Assembly (NCBI GenBank): GCA_046730475.1 | Contig: JBKPIY010000021.1 | Location: 1-26,676 of the forward strand | DNA from: JBKPIY01 sp046730475 | Lineage (GTDB): Bacteria > Actinomycetota > Thermoleophilia > Solirubrobacterales > 70-9 | DNA length: 26,676 nt | Direction: 5' to 3' | In this document: positions 13,520 through 21,844 of the stretch, one piece after another | How the letters are laid out: every line of letters starts with the position of its first letter | Numbering within the stretch: position 1 is the stretch's first letter | Position numbers and translations under genes: made by a program | Notes under the pieces: model-generated | Database searches by the model: none | Seen by the model: only the letters and a program-made list of their open reading frames with translations | What the model was told of the DNA's origin: nothing

Positions 13520-14962
13520 ATGGCCGTTGCCACCAAGTCCACATCGCCGGCGCCGGTCAAGGCCGAGGCCGGCGATTCGCGGCCCGCCGACGTATTGGTC
13601 ATCTTCGGGATCACCGGCGACCTCGCCAAGGTGATGACCTTCCGCTCGCTGTACAGGCTCGAGCGCCGCGGCATGCTCGATTGTCCGATCGTCGGGGTGG
13701 CGGTCGACGACTGGACTGTGGACGATCTCCGACACCGGGCCCGTGACTCGATCGAGGGCGCCGGGGAGACGCTGGACGAGGAGGTCTTCGACCGGCTCGC
13801 CGCGCGGTTGTCGTACGTGGCGGGCGACTTCTCGGATTCGGGGACCTTCGCGCGCGTTGCGGCCGAGATCAAGAGCGCGACGACCCCGGTCTTCTACCTC
13901 GAGATCCCACCGTTTCTGTTCGGCACCGTGATCAAGGGATTGGCCGACGCGGGCCTGACCAAGAACGCGCGCGTCGTGGTGGAGAAGCCGTTCGGCCACG
14001 ATGTCGCCTCGGCACGAGAGCTCAACGACGAGGTTCATCAATACCTGGACGAGTCGCAGCTCTACCGGATCGACCACTTCCTGGGCAAGATGGGCCTGGT
14101 CGAGATCCTCTTCCTGCGGTTCGCGAACGCGATGTTCGAGCCGATCTTGAACCGCAACTACGTCTCCTCGGTCCAGATCACGATGGCGGAGAGCTTCGGC
14201 GTCGAGGACCGCGGCCACTTCTACGACCCGGTAGGCGCCCTGCGTGACGTGGTCGTGAACCACATGATGCAGGTGGTGGCCGCGGCCGCGATGGAGCCGC
14301 CGGCGGGCCACGAGCCAGCGACCCTGAAGGATTACATGTTCGCCGTCTTTCGCTCGATGCGCGACGCGGACCCTGCCCACTACGTGCGGGGCCAGTACGA
14401 GGGGTATCGGGACATCGACGGGGTCGCCGACGACTCGACCACGGAGACCTACGCGGCGCTGCGCCTGGAGATCGACAACTGGCGCTGGTCCGGGGTGCCG
14501 TTCTTCCTCCGCACCGGAAAGGACCTCCCCGCAACCCAGACCGAGCTGCGGCTGGTCTTCCGCCGCGCTCCGCGGCTGGGCTTCCACCCCGAAATCACCC
14601 ACCTACCCGAGCCGGACCAGCTCGTCGTCAGGCTCGATCCGACGACGGGCATCCAGCTGCTCATCCACGCTCAGCGCAGCGACGCGCCGGAGCCAGAGCA
14701 GATCAACCTCGACATGGAGTTCGCCGAGGAGGGGGGCGAGGGCCCGACGCCCTACGAGGTGCTCCTCCACGCGGCGATGATGGGCAACAGCGTCCGCTTC
14801 ACCCGGCAGGACAGCGTCGAGGAGACCTGGCGGATCCTGCAGCCGCTGCTCGACGCACCCCCGCCGGTGCATGAGTACGCGAAGGGATCGTGGGGCCCAG
14901 CGGCCGCTAACGACCTGGTGTCCGGATATGGCACCTGGCACACCCCGTGGATGCCGTCATGA
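13520..14962 (+). CDS. zwf: Glucose-6-phosphate 1-dehydrogenase
   Basis: A 480-residue enzyme that oxidises glucose-6-phosphate to 6-phosphogluconolactone with reduction of NADP+, the entry to the oxidative pentose phosphate pathway. The nucleotide-binding block VIFGITGDLAKVM is at about residues 28-40, VVVEKPFGHDVASA at about 154-167, and the substrate and catalytic motif YRIDHFLGK at about 182-190 with the essential Asp-His and Lys. GYRDIDGVADDSTTETYAAL and WSGVPFFLRTGKDLP follow. The usual GASGDLAKRKL loop is GITGDLAKVMTF here, so residues contacting the NADP phosphate may differ and cofactor choice is worth testing. The start is ATG 13520, with GGGAG at 13507-13511; an in-frame GTG lies directly before it. 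The stop overlaps the next start as ATGA, so it leads the operon with GH15, GMC and DUF389. Confidence 0.94.
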   Translation: MAVATKSTSPAPVKAEAGDSRPADVLVIFGITGDLAKVMTFRSLYRLERRGMLDCPIVGVAVDDWTVDDLRHRARDSIEGAGETLDEEVFDRLAARLSYVAGDFSDSGTFARVAAEIKSATTPVFYLEIPPFLFGTVIKGLADAGLTKNARVVVEKPFGHDVASARELNDEVHQYLDESQLYRIDHFLGKMGLVEILFLRFANAMFEPILNRNYVSSVQITMAESFGVEDRGHFYDPVGALRDVVVNHMMQVVAAAAMEPPAGHEPATLKDYMFAVFRSMRDADPAHYVRGQYEGYRDIDGVADDSTTETYAALRLEIDNWRWSGVPFFLRTGKDLPATQTELRLVFRRAPRLGFHPEITHLPEPDQLVVRLDPTTGIQLLIHAQRSDAPEPEQINLDMEFAEEGGEGPTPYEVLLHAAMMGNSVRFTRQDSVEETWRILQPLLDAPPPVHEYAKGSWGPAAANDLVSGYGTWHTPWMPS

Positions 14963-16923
14963 GCGCCGAGCACGTCAAGGCGCAGAAGCAGGGCGCCAAG
15001 AAAACGCAGGGCTCCCGCTCCCCCCGCTTCAAGCCGTCGGGAGCGGCGGCGAAGCGGGGGGCCCAGTCCGCCGCGGCCCCGTCTCCCTTCCCGCCGATCG
15101 CGGACTACGCCTTTCTCTCCAACTGCCACACCGGGGCCCTGGTGGCTCCCGACGGCGCGGTGGACTGGCTCTGCGTGCCGAGCTTCGACTCGCCGAGCGT
15201 GTTCGGCACCCTGCTCGACCGCGAGGCCGGGACCTTCCGCCTCGGGCCCTTCGGGATCAACGTACCCAGCGCCCGCATCTACGAACCCGGGACGAACATG
15301 GTCGCCACGACCTGGAAGACCACGACCGGTTGGGCCACCGTATTCGATGCGCTGACCATGGGACCCTCGCGGGGCGAGGACACGGTGACGCCACACACCC
15401 GTCCGCCGGCCGACGAGGACGGGGAGCACATGCTGGTGCGAACCGTGCTCTGCCTCGAGGGCGCGGTGGAGTTCGAGCTCGTCTGCGAGCCGGTGTTCGA
15501 TTACGGGCGCGTTCCCGCCGAGTGGGAGCTCGTCGGCGGTGACCGCCACACCGCTGACGCGACGGGCGCGGACGTGACGATCCGCCTCGCGACCGACATG
15601 GCGATGGGGATCGAGGGCAACCGGGTTCGCGCCCGCCACACCCTCGAGGCGGGGGAGCAGCTCTACTGCTCGCTGTCGTGGGCCGAGGGACTCGCCTCCC
15701 CGCGGGACCTCGACGATGCGAACGCCCGGATCGCGGCAACGAGGCGGTACTGGCGAGGTTGGCTGGATCGCGCGCGGCTTCCCGACCATCGGTGGCGCGA
15801 CCCGATCCAGCGCTCGGCGCTAGCGATCAAGGGCCTCACCTACATGCCGACCGGGGCGACCGTCGCGGCATCGACCACGTCCCTCCCCGAGACTCCGGGC
15901 GGGGAGCGCAACTGGGACTACCGCTATACCTGGTTGCGGGACTCGACCTTCACCCTCCAGGCGCTCCATTATCTGAACCTCGACTGGGAGGCGGACGAGT
16001 TCATGCAGTTCGTCGCCGACCTGGAGCCGAACGACGATGGGGCGCTCCAGATCATGTACGGGATCGACGGTCGTCGCGACCTCACCGAGTCGACCCGGGA
16101 CGATCTGTTCGGCTACGCGGGAGCGAGTCCCGTGCGCGTTGGCAACGGCGCCTTCGACCAGCGCCAGAACGACGTCTTCGGCGCGGCGCTCGACTCGATC
16201 CTCTTGCACACCCGCCGCTCCGAGCGCTTGCCGAGGCGGCTGTGGCCCGTCGTGCAGTCCCAGGCCGACTGTGCGACCAAGGTCTGGAAGAACCCCGACC
16301 AGGGGATCTGGGAGGCCCGGGGAAAGCCTCAGCACTACGTCTCGTCGAAGCTGATGTGCTGGGTCGCGCTCGACCGGGCGGCGAAGCTCGCCGGGATGCG
16401 CGGCGACGCGGACCTGGAGGCAACCTGGCGGGCGACGGCGGACGAGATCAAGAGCGACATCCTCGAGCACGGCGTCCGCGACGACGTCCTGCGCCAGCAC
16501 TACAACACCGATGCCCTGGACGCGTCGACGCTCCTGGCGGCGATCTTCGGGTTCCTGCCCGGGGACGACGAGCGCCTACGCAGGTCGGTCGAGGCGATCG
16601 CCGACGACCTGACCGAGGATGGCTTCGTCTTGCGCTACCGCACTGGCGAGACCGACGACGGGATGTCGGGCAAGGAGGGGAGCTTCCTGATCTGCTCGTT
16701 CTGGCTCGTCTCGGCGCTGGCGATCGTCGGCGAGCACCAGCGCGCGCGCGATCTGATGGAGAAGCTCCTCAGCGTCGCTTCGCCGCTCGGCCTCTACGCG
16801 GAGGAATTCGACACCAGCACCGGCCGGCACCTCGGCAACTTCCCGCAGGCCTTCTCCCACCTGGCGCTGATCGAGGCCGCCGGCCGGATCATCCTCGCGG
16901 AGCGCCTGGCGGAGATCTCGTAG
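14959..16923 (+). CDS. Glycoside hydrolase family 15 protein (glucoamylase/trehalase type), zwf-operon copy
   Basis: A 654-residue cytoplasmic enzyme. A basic, low-complexity N-terminus of about 35 residues (lysine and alanine-rich, MSAEHVKAQKQGAKK) precedes the N-terminal domain with DYAFLSNCHTGALVAPDGAV and FDSPSVFGTLLDREAG. The catalytic barrel carries GGERNWDYRYTWLRDSTFTL at about 314-333, and LYAEEFDTSTGRHLGNFPQA at about 612-631 with the second catalytic glutamate. As with other bacterial GH15 proteins, trehalose or short alpha-glucans are the expected substrates; released glucose would feed, after phosphorylation, the dehydrogenase encoded just upstream. ATG 14959 overlaps the zwf stop; a GTG at 14947 in the same frame is possible but less likely. 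It overlaps the following GMC gene by one base (TAGTG). Confidence 0.93.
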   Translation: MSAEHVKAQKQGAKKTQGSRSPRFKPSGAAAKRGAQSAAAPSPFPPIADYAFLSNCHTGALVAPDGAVDWLCVPSFDSPSVFGTLLDREAGTFRLGPFGINVPSARIYEPGTNMVATTWKTTTGWATVFDALTMGPSRGEDTVTPHTRPPADEDGEHMLVRTVLCLEGAVEFELVCEPVFDYGRVPAEWELVGGDRHTADATGADVTIRLATDMAMGIEGNRVRARHTLEAGEQLYCSLSWAEGLASPRDLDDANARIAATRRYWRGWLDRARLPDHRWRDPIQRSALAIKGLTYMPTGATVAASTTSLPETPGGERNWDYRYTWLRDSTFTLQALHYLNLDWEADEFMQFVADLEPNDDGALQIMYGIDGRRDLTESTRDDLFGYAGASPVRVGNGAFDQRQNDVFGAALDSILLHTRRSERLPRRLWPVVQSQADCATKVWKNPDQGIWEARGKPQHYVSSKLMCWVALDRAAKLAGMRGDADLEATWRATADEIKSDILEHGVRDDVLRQHYNTDALDASTLLAAIFGFLPGDDERLRRSVEAIADDLTEDGFVLRYRTGETDDGMSGKEGSFLICSFWLVSALAIVGEHQRARDLMEKLLSVASPLGLYAEEFDTSTGRHLGNFPQAFSHLALIEAAGRIILAERLAEIS

Positions 16924-18496
16924 TGCCCGACCGCTACGACGTGATCGTGATCGTGATCGGGAGCGGCCCGGCGGCGGCACCCTGGTCCACCGCCTGGCGC
17001 CCTCCGGCAAGCGCATCCTGGTGCTGGAGCGCGGCGACTGGCTCCCGCGCGAGCCGCAGAACTGGCTCGCTCAGGAGTGTTCGTCGACGGCCGCTACGTC
17101 TCGCCCGACACCTGGTACGACGCCAAGGGCAAGGCCTTCCAGCCGCAGGTGCACTACTTCGTCGGCGGGGCCACGAAGCTCTACGGCGCGGCGCTCTACC
17201 GCCTGCGCGCCGAGGACTTCGGCGAGCTCCAACACCACGACGGGGTCTCGCCCGGCTGGCCCGATCTCCTACGACGAGATCGAGCCCTACTACACGCAGG
17301 CCGAGCAGCTCTACCAGGTCCACGGCGAACGGGGGGAGGACCCGACCGAGCCGCCCGCCAGCGCGCCATATCCGTTCCCGGCGGTCTCCCACGAACCGCG
17401 GATCCAGCAGCTCTCGGACGACCTCGCGCCCGCCGGGCACCACCCGTTCCACGCCCCCTGCGGGATCATGCTGGACGAGGGCAACATGCCCTACAGCCGC
17501 TGCGTGCGCTGCCCCGACTGCGACGGCTTTCCCTGCCTCGTCCACGCCAAGGCCGATGCCGAGGTGCTGGCCGTGAGGCCCGCGCTCGAGCATCCCAATG
17601 TCACCCTGCTCACGAACGCCGAGGTGGTCTCGCTCGATACGAACCCGGCCGGCACGGCCGTGACCGAGGTATTGGTGAACCGTAACGGCGAGCGGGAGAC
17701 GTTTGCCGCCGACATCGTCGTGGTCGCGTGCGGCGCGGCCAACACCGCCAAGCTGCTCCTCTCATCCGCCGACGACAAGCACCCGAACGGCCTCGCCAAC
17801 GGCTCCGATCAGGTAGGCCGCAATTTCATGTACCACGGCAGCGTCGCGGTGCTCGCGCTGTCGCGCGAGGAGAACCCCACGATCTTCCAGAAGACCTTGG
17901 GGCTGAACGACTTCTACTTCTCGAGCGACGAGTTCGAGCATCCGCTCGGGAACATCCAGATGGTCGGCAAGTCCCAGGCTCCGATGTTCCGGGGCGAAAA
18001 GCCGGGGGAGACGAAGCTGGCGCCCGAGTGGACCCTCGAGCGAATCGCCCGCCACGCCGTCGACTTCTGGCTCTCGACCGAGGACCTGCCGGAGCCCGAC
18101 AACCGGGTCACGGTGGATCGCGACGGGAAGCTCACGTTGAGCTACACGGAGACGAACGCCGAGGCGAAGAAGCAGCTGTACCGCAAGCTCAAGTCGATGC
18201 TCGGACGTCTCGGCATGCACTCGGACCACCTGTTCAGCAAGCACGCGTACATGAAGACCGACATCCCGGTGGCCGGCTGCGCGCACCAGGCGGGAACGTG
18301 CCGGTTCGGCAGCGACCCCGCCAGCTCCGCGCTCGACGTCAACTGCAAGGCGCACGAGCTCGACAACCTCTACGTCGCCGACACGAGCATCTTCCCCAGC
18401 ATCGGAGCCGTGAACCCGGCGTTGACCGCGATGGCGAACGCCCTGCGGGTCGGCGATCACCTGCTCGACCGGATGGGCGCGCGACCGAGCCGGTGA
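16923..18496 (+). pseudogene. GMC family FAD-dependent oxidoreductase, with three frameshifts near the N-terminus
   Basis: Joined frames give a complete GMC oxidoreductase of about 523 residues. The start GTG 16923 overlaps the GH15 stop; PDRYDVIVIVIGSGP is the FAD-binding Rossmann loop. A base is missing near 16968, after which GTLVHRLAPSGKRILVLERG continues; another is missing near 17076 (FVDGRYVSPDTWYDAKGKAF, HYFVGGATKLYGAALYRL); one extra C near 17260 returns to the frame that reads ISYDEIEPYYTQAEQLYQV and stays open to the stop. The C-terminal domain includes AGCAHQAGTCRFGSDP and DTSIFPSIGAVNPALTAMAN, with the expected active-site His and Asn. Substrates in this family are alcohols, sugars or choline; a glucose- or sugar-oxidising role would fit the operon, but that is inference. 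The remaining 1.2 kb is perfectly open, so a sequencing artefact is plausible. Confidence 0.85.
16941..16958 (+). repeat. Three tandem GTGATC hexamers in the FAD-binding loop codons
   Basis: GTGATC is repeated three times in a row, giving DVIVIVIGSG where GMC enzymes normally have DVIVIGSG. One extra hexamer adds two residues to the first beta-strand. It lies about 10 bp before the first frameshift of the gene. Confidence 0.6.
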
Positions 18497-19449
18497 CCCC
18501 GGCGACAAGGCGCAGCGGGCTCGCGCCGGTAACCGTGATCAACCTCGAGGTGTTCGGGCCCTCAGCGGCGGTTGCCAGGGTCGCCGAGTCGCTCGACGAG
18601 CTCGACGGGATCAGCCGGGTCCGAATCGTCGAGGCCACCCGGGCGGGCCAGGCCCTGGTCTCGGCAACCGTTCGCCCGAACACGGTCGACCCGTTGCTTC
18701 TGAGGCTGCGCGAGCTCGACATACCCGACGAGGGCATCACCCTGACGCGGGTCGAGGCCCTCGGCCGCATGCCGGCGGAAGTCGCCGACACGAGCCTCGT
18801 GTGGGCGGACGTCCTGAGCGCGGCTTGGCAACACGCGCGGCCGATCGGGCGCTACCTGACTTTGATGTTCGTGGCCGGGGTGATCGCGTGCTACGGCGTC
18901 GTCGAAGCCAGCGCGATCCTGATCGTCGGCGCAATGGCGGTCAGCCCCGACCTCCTGCCGATTACTGCGATCGGCGTCGGAATCGTGGGCCGCAGCCCGC
19001 GGCTCGCCGGCGAGGCGCTCCTCACGCTGGTGATCGGCATGGCCGTCGCGAGCGCGGCGGCCGCGATCTTCGCGTTCGCCCAAGACCAGCTCGACCTGCT
19101 CCCGTCCAGCTTCAGCCTGCACGCGTCCTCGGTCGCGCTGGGGGGCCTGACGAGCGTCAGCGACGAGACGATCGCGGTCGCGTTCGTGGCGGGAGTGGCC
19201 GGCATGCTGGCGCTCGAGACCCGCGCCAGCTCCGGGGTCGGAGTGGCGATCTCGGTGACGACGATCCCCGCCGCCGCCTACCTCGGGGTTGCCTTAGGTG
19301 TAGGCGAGCTCGCCAAGGCCGAAGGCACGCTCCGAGTGCTCGGCACGAACGTGGTGATGATGGCGGTCGGCACCTCGCTCACCCTGGTGGTGCAGCGCCG
19401 GCTGCTGGCGCGTGCCCGTGCGCGCCGGAGCGCCGGCGCCGTCTCCTAG
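18493..19449 (+). CDS. DUF389 family membrane protein
   Basis: A 318-residue protein starting at GTG 18493, which overlaps the GMC stop as GTGA. Residues about 15-85 look like a small ACT-like cytosolic domain (VINLEVFGPSAAVARVAESL and GQALVSATVRPNTVDPLLLR). About six hydrophobic segments follow, including FVAGVIACYGVVEASAILIV, GAMAVSPDLLPITAIGVGIV (the family's signature GAMxISPLxxPI block, here with D for P/L) and GGLTSVSDETIAVAFVAGVA. DUF389 proteins have no settled biochemical role. It ends the zwf operon and meets the NADH dehydrogenase tail to tail with a 4-bp overlap in the palindrome CTAG (stop TAG at 19447-19449). Confidence 0.88.
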   Translation: MTPATRRSGLAPVTVINLEVFGPSAAVARVAESLDELDGISRVRIVEATRAGQALVSATVRPNTVDPLLLRLRELDIPDEGITLTRVEALGRMPAEVADTSLVWADVLSAAWQHARPIGRYLTLMFVAGVIACYGVVEASAILIVGAMAVSPDLLPITAIGVGIVGRSPRLAGEALLTLVIGMAVASAAAAIFAFAQDQLDLLPSSFSLHASSVALGGLTSVSDETIAVAFVAGVAGMLALETRASSGVGVAISVTTIPAAAYLGVALGVGELAKAEGTLRVLGTNVVMMAVGTSLTLVVQRRLLARARARRSAGAVS

Positions 19450-20855
19450 CTGCGCTCGGTCGGCTCGTCGGAAGCGAGGCGAAGCAGGAAGGGGCGGCCG
19501 CCCGCTTCCTCGATCGCCACCCTTCCGATTATCTGCTGGACGGTCAGGGTGCGCTCGTTTCGGCCCCGGCCGAGGAAGCTGAGCGTCCACTGGAGGACGG
19601 TGATGAACCTGTTCCTGAACCCAGTCAGGAACGTCAGGTGGACGAACAGCCACATCAACCACCCGACAAAGCCGGCGACTCGGATGCCCTTGAAGCTAAC
19701 GACGGCCCGGAACCGCGAGATCGTCGCCATGCTGCCGAGGTCGCGGTAGCGAAACGGCTTCGAGCCTTCGCCGCGGAGACGGCGTTTGATAGTGCTCGAG
19801 GCGTGGATGCCCTGCTGCATGGCGACCTCTGCCACGCCGGGGAGCCCGTCCAGGGCCATCATGTCGCCGATCGCGAACACCTCCGGGTGGTCGGGGAGGG
19901 AGCAGTCGGGCAACACCGCGACGCGACCCGCACGGTCGCACTCGGCGCCCGACGCCTCGGCGAGCATCTTGGCCAGGGGCGAGGCCTGAACGCCGGCGGC
20001 CCAGATCTTGGTTCTTGCGTTGACCCGCCGAACCTCGCCGTCGGAGCCCTTGACCTCGGCGCCGTGGCGGTCGATGCCGGAAACGATGCTCCCCGTGTGT
20101 ATCTCGACCCCCTGACGTTCCAATTCCTTGGCGCCCTTCGAGGAGAGGCGGTCGCCGAACCCGGCGAGGATCGCCTTGCCTCCGTCGAAGAGCAGCACGC
20201 GCGCGCTCTGAGGCTCGATGCTGTGGAAGTCCCTGGGGAGGACCCGGCGCGAGAGCTCCGCGATCTGGCCGGCTATCTCGACCCCGGTCGGACCCCCGCC
20301 GACGACCACGAAGGTGAGCCAGTCCCGCCTCTTCTCGGGTTCCTCCTCCAGCTCCGCCATCTCGAACGCCCCGAGGATCCGTCCGCGCACCTCCAGGGCG
20401 TCGTTGATGGTCTTCATCCCGGGCGCCCAGCGAGAGAACTCGTCGTGGCCGAAGTAGGACGGCCCGGCGCCGGCGGCGACGATCAGGCTGTCGTAGGAGA
20501 GGGTGAGATGCTCCCCGTCGGCTCGCAGGGCGGTCACGGTGCGTGCCCCGAGGTCGAACCCGTCCACCTCGGCGAGCTCGACCCGGACGTTGCGCTGTCG
20601 GCGCAGGATGTTGCGTATCGGTGGAGCGATCTGACCCTCCGAGAGGATGCCCGTCGCCACCTGGTAGAGGAGGGGCTGGAAGAGGTGGTGGTTCACACGG
20701 TCCACGAGGGTCACCTCAACTGGCGCGCGCCTCAGGAAACGGGTGGCGAAGAGGCCGCCGAAGCCGCCGCCGACGACGACTACCCGGTGGGTTGGCGGCG
20801 CGGTTGATTCGCCGGCGGACGCGTGGACTTCGGGAGCGCTTTCGATGGTGTCCAT
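19446..20855 (-). CDS. ndh: Type II NADH dehydrogenase (NDH-2-like FAD/NAD oxidoreductase)
   Basis: A 469-residue peripheral membrane flavoprotein. The FAD-binding loop HRVVVVGGGFGGLFATRFLR lies at about residues 22-41, the quinone-reductase hallmark NHHLFQPLLYQVATGILS at about 55-72, the NAD-binding loop FVVVGGGPTGVEIAGQIAEL near 185-205, and the second FAD block HPEVFAIGDMM near 305-316. A hydrophobic C-terminal stretch (VGWLMWLFVHLTFLTGFRNR) would hold it to the membrane. It transfers electrons from NADH to quinone without pumping protons. The start ATG 20855 has a weak ribosome binding site and an N-terminal tail of about 20 polar residues. A near-copy of the shared 19-nt motif lies 70 bp upstream, and a broken cytochrome bd gene lies before it on the same strand. 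Confidence 0.92.
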   Translation of the reverse strand: MDTIESAPEVHASAGESTAPPTHRVVVVGGGFGGLFATRFLRRAPVEVTLVDRVNHHLFQPLLYQVATGILSEGQIAPPIRNILRRQRNVRVELAEVDGFDLGARTVTALRADGEHLTLSYDSLIVAAGAGPSYFGHDEFSRWAPGMKTINDALEVRGRILGAFEMAELEEEPEKRRDWLTFVVVGGGPTGVEIAGQIAELSRRVLPRDFHSIEPQSARVLLFDGGKAILAGFGDRLSSKGAKELERQGVEIHTGSIVSGIDRHGAEVKGSDGEVRRVNARTKIWAAGVQASPLAKMLAEASGAECDRAGRVAVLPDCSLPDHPEVFAIGDMMALDGLPGVAEVAMQQGIHASSTIKRRLRGEGSKPFRYRDLGSMATISRFRAVVSFKGIRVAGFVGWLMWLFVHLTFLTGFRNRFITVLQWTLSFLGRGRNERTLTVQQIIGRVAIEEAGGRPFLLRLASDEPTERS

Positions 20856-20925
20856 TGTGACCCTGGGCCGACGGGGCGAGGCCAGCGACTGAGATTTCCA
20901 CCCTAGGCGCCCCCGGCGGCAGCCG

Positions 20926-20944
20926 CATCACCCCGATCAGGTGA
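20926..20944 (-). promoter_or_regulatory. Shared motif, variant copy upstream of the NADH dehydrogenase
   Basis: On the minus strand this reads TCACCTGATCGGGGTGATG. It has the same length as the other copies and both ends (TCAC and TGATG), but one C fewer on the left and one base more in the middle. It lies 70 bp upstream of the ATG and has the gene's orientation. The preceding bases (AATTCAC) also resemble those of the zwf copy (AGTTCAC). Confidence 0.4.
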
Positions 20945-20955
20945 ATTGCAGGGTT

Positions 20956-21833
20956 CGGCAAGGCCATCGTGACCACGGCGGTCCACAGGAACCAGCGCTT
21001 CGACTCCAATTTGCCCCTTCGATAGAAGTAGGCCCCGAGTAGGGCAACAGCGGCGATAAAGGTGCCGATGTAGGCCAGATCGTCGCGCTGCTGACGTTCG
21101 GGGAGTTCGCCTTCGAGGTCTCGAGCAACCCCTGCACGATCCACGGCTGAGTAGGACACCACCGGCACCGAGGGCTCCCCGCTCGTTCCACGCGGCTCAG
21201 GCGGATCGAGGCGGGCGTAGCGCCGCATGAGCACGAAGTCGGCGACGAACAGGGTGACGTAGAGCAGCACGAACACTCCGAGGCTCGCGCCGGTCAGGAT
21301 CCAGCCGGCAGCGGCGGCGATGAACGAGATGGGGCGCCATTACGCGCATCGCCCAGTAGATCGCCTCGATCGATGGCAATTAGTTCCCTGGCCCGTATTG
21401 CTTCTGCTCCTGATTCTGGAGCGGGAGCAGCCCGTCGACCTTGCCGTTGAACGATCCCGTGGCGAGGAACGAGAGCAGCTTGGGAATCTCGATGTCCAGG
21501 CTCGGATTCTGGTCCTGCTCGCTGAAGCCGCCGATCTGGAACAGCGAGAAGCAGGCGGGCTGCTCCGTGTGCCAGAGCGCCTCGGCCGAGGCGATCTTCA
21601 TCCCTGGGCGCTGGTGACGGCGATGCCGAATCTGCTGCCGACAGTGAGGTTGAGCAGTGTGACCGGGACCGCGACGATCAACGCGAGCTCCGCGGCCTTT
21701 CGGAACAGCTCGACGTTGCGGCCTCGCAGAAGATGCCAGCAGGCGACGCCGAAGACGACGATCGAGCCGGTCGTCAGGCCGACCAGGATCACATGCAACC
21801 ACGCGCGCACGGCGAACTCGTCCCAGGAGGTTT
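20956..21833 (-). pseudogene. cydA: Cytochrome bd ubiquinol oxidase subunit I remnant, truncated, frameshifted and internally reordered
   Basis: Reading on the minus strand from 21833: WDEFAVRAWLHVILVGLTTG, ACWHLLRGRNVELFRKAAEL, then after a one-base loss near 21600 MKIASAEALWHTEQPACFSL, DIEIPKLLSFLATGSFNGKV and QNQEQKQYGPGN, then an in-frame TAA (21380-21382) where a Tyr is expected, then LPSIEAIYWAMRVMA. This is the CydA Q-loop and what follows. The first ~190 residues, with the N-terminal haem ligand, are missing. After RVMA (A) the expected order is B GTFIAAVALLGAYFYRRGKL, C ISFIAAAAGWILT, D QPWIVQGLLETSKANSPNVS, E LGVFVLLYVTLFVADFVLMR. Observed positions going leftwards are A 21338-21380, C 21292-21330, E 21151-21285, D 21075-21149, B 20956-21069, all on the same strand. 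The gene cannot encode a working oxidase as shown. Confidence 0.85.
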
Positions 21834-21844
21834 AGGCTAGTTCG

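Noticed and set aside
14947..14958. GTG at 14947 as start of the second GH15 enzyme
   Set aside because: The ATG at 14959 overlaps the zwf stop as ATGA, in line with the coupling seen throughout the operon.
16923..18496. Programmed ribosomal frameshifting in the GMC gene
   Set aside because: Three shifts of different sign within 300 bp, without slippery heptamers or recoding structures, and similar shifts occur in unrelated genes of the window.
18801..20807. Open frame of 668 codons crossing the DUF389 gene and the NADH dehydrogenase gene
   Set aside because: It is out of frame with one gene and antisense to the other, and it has no domain.
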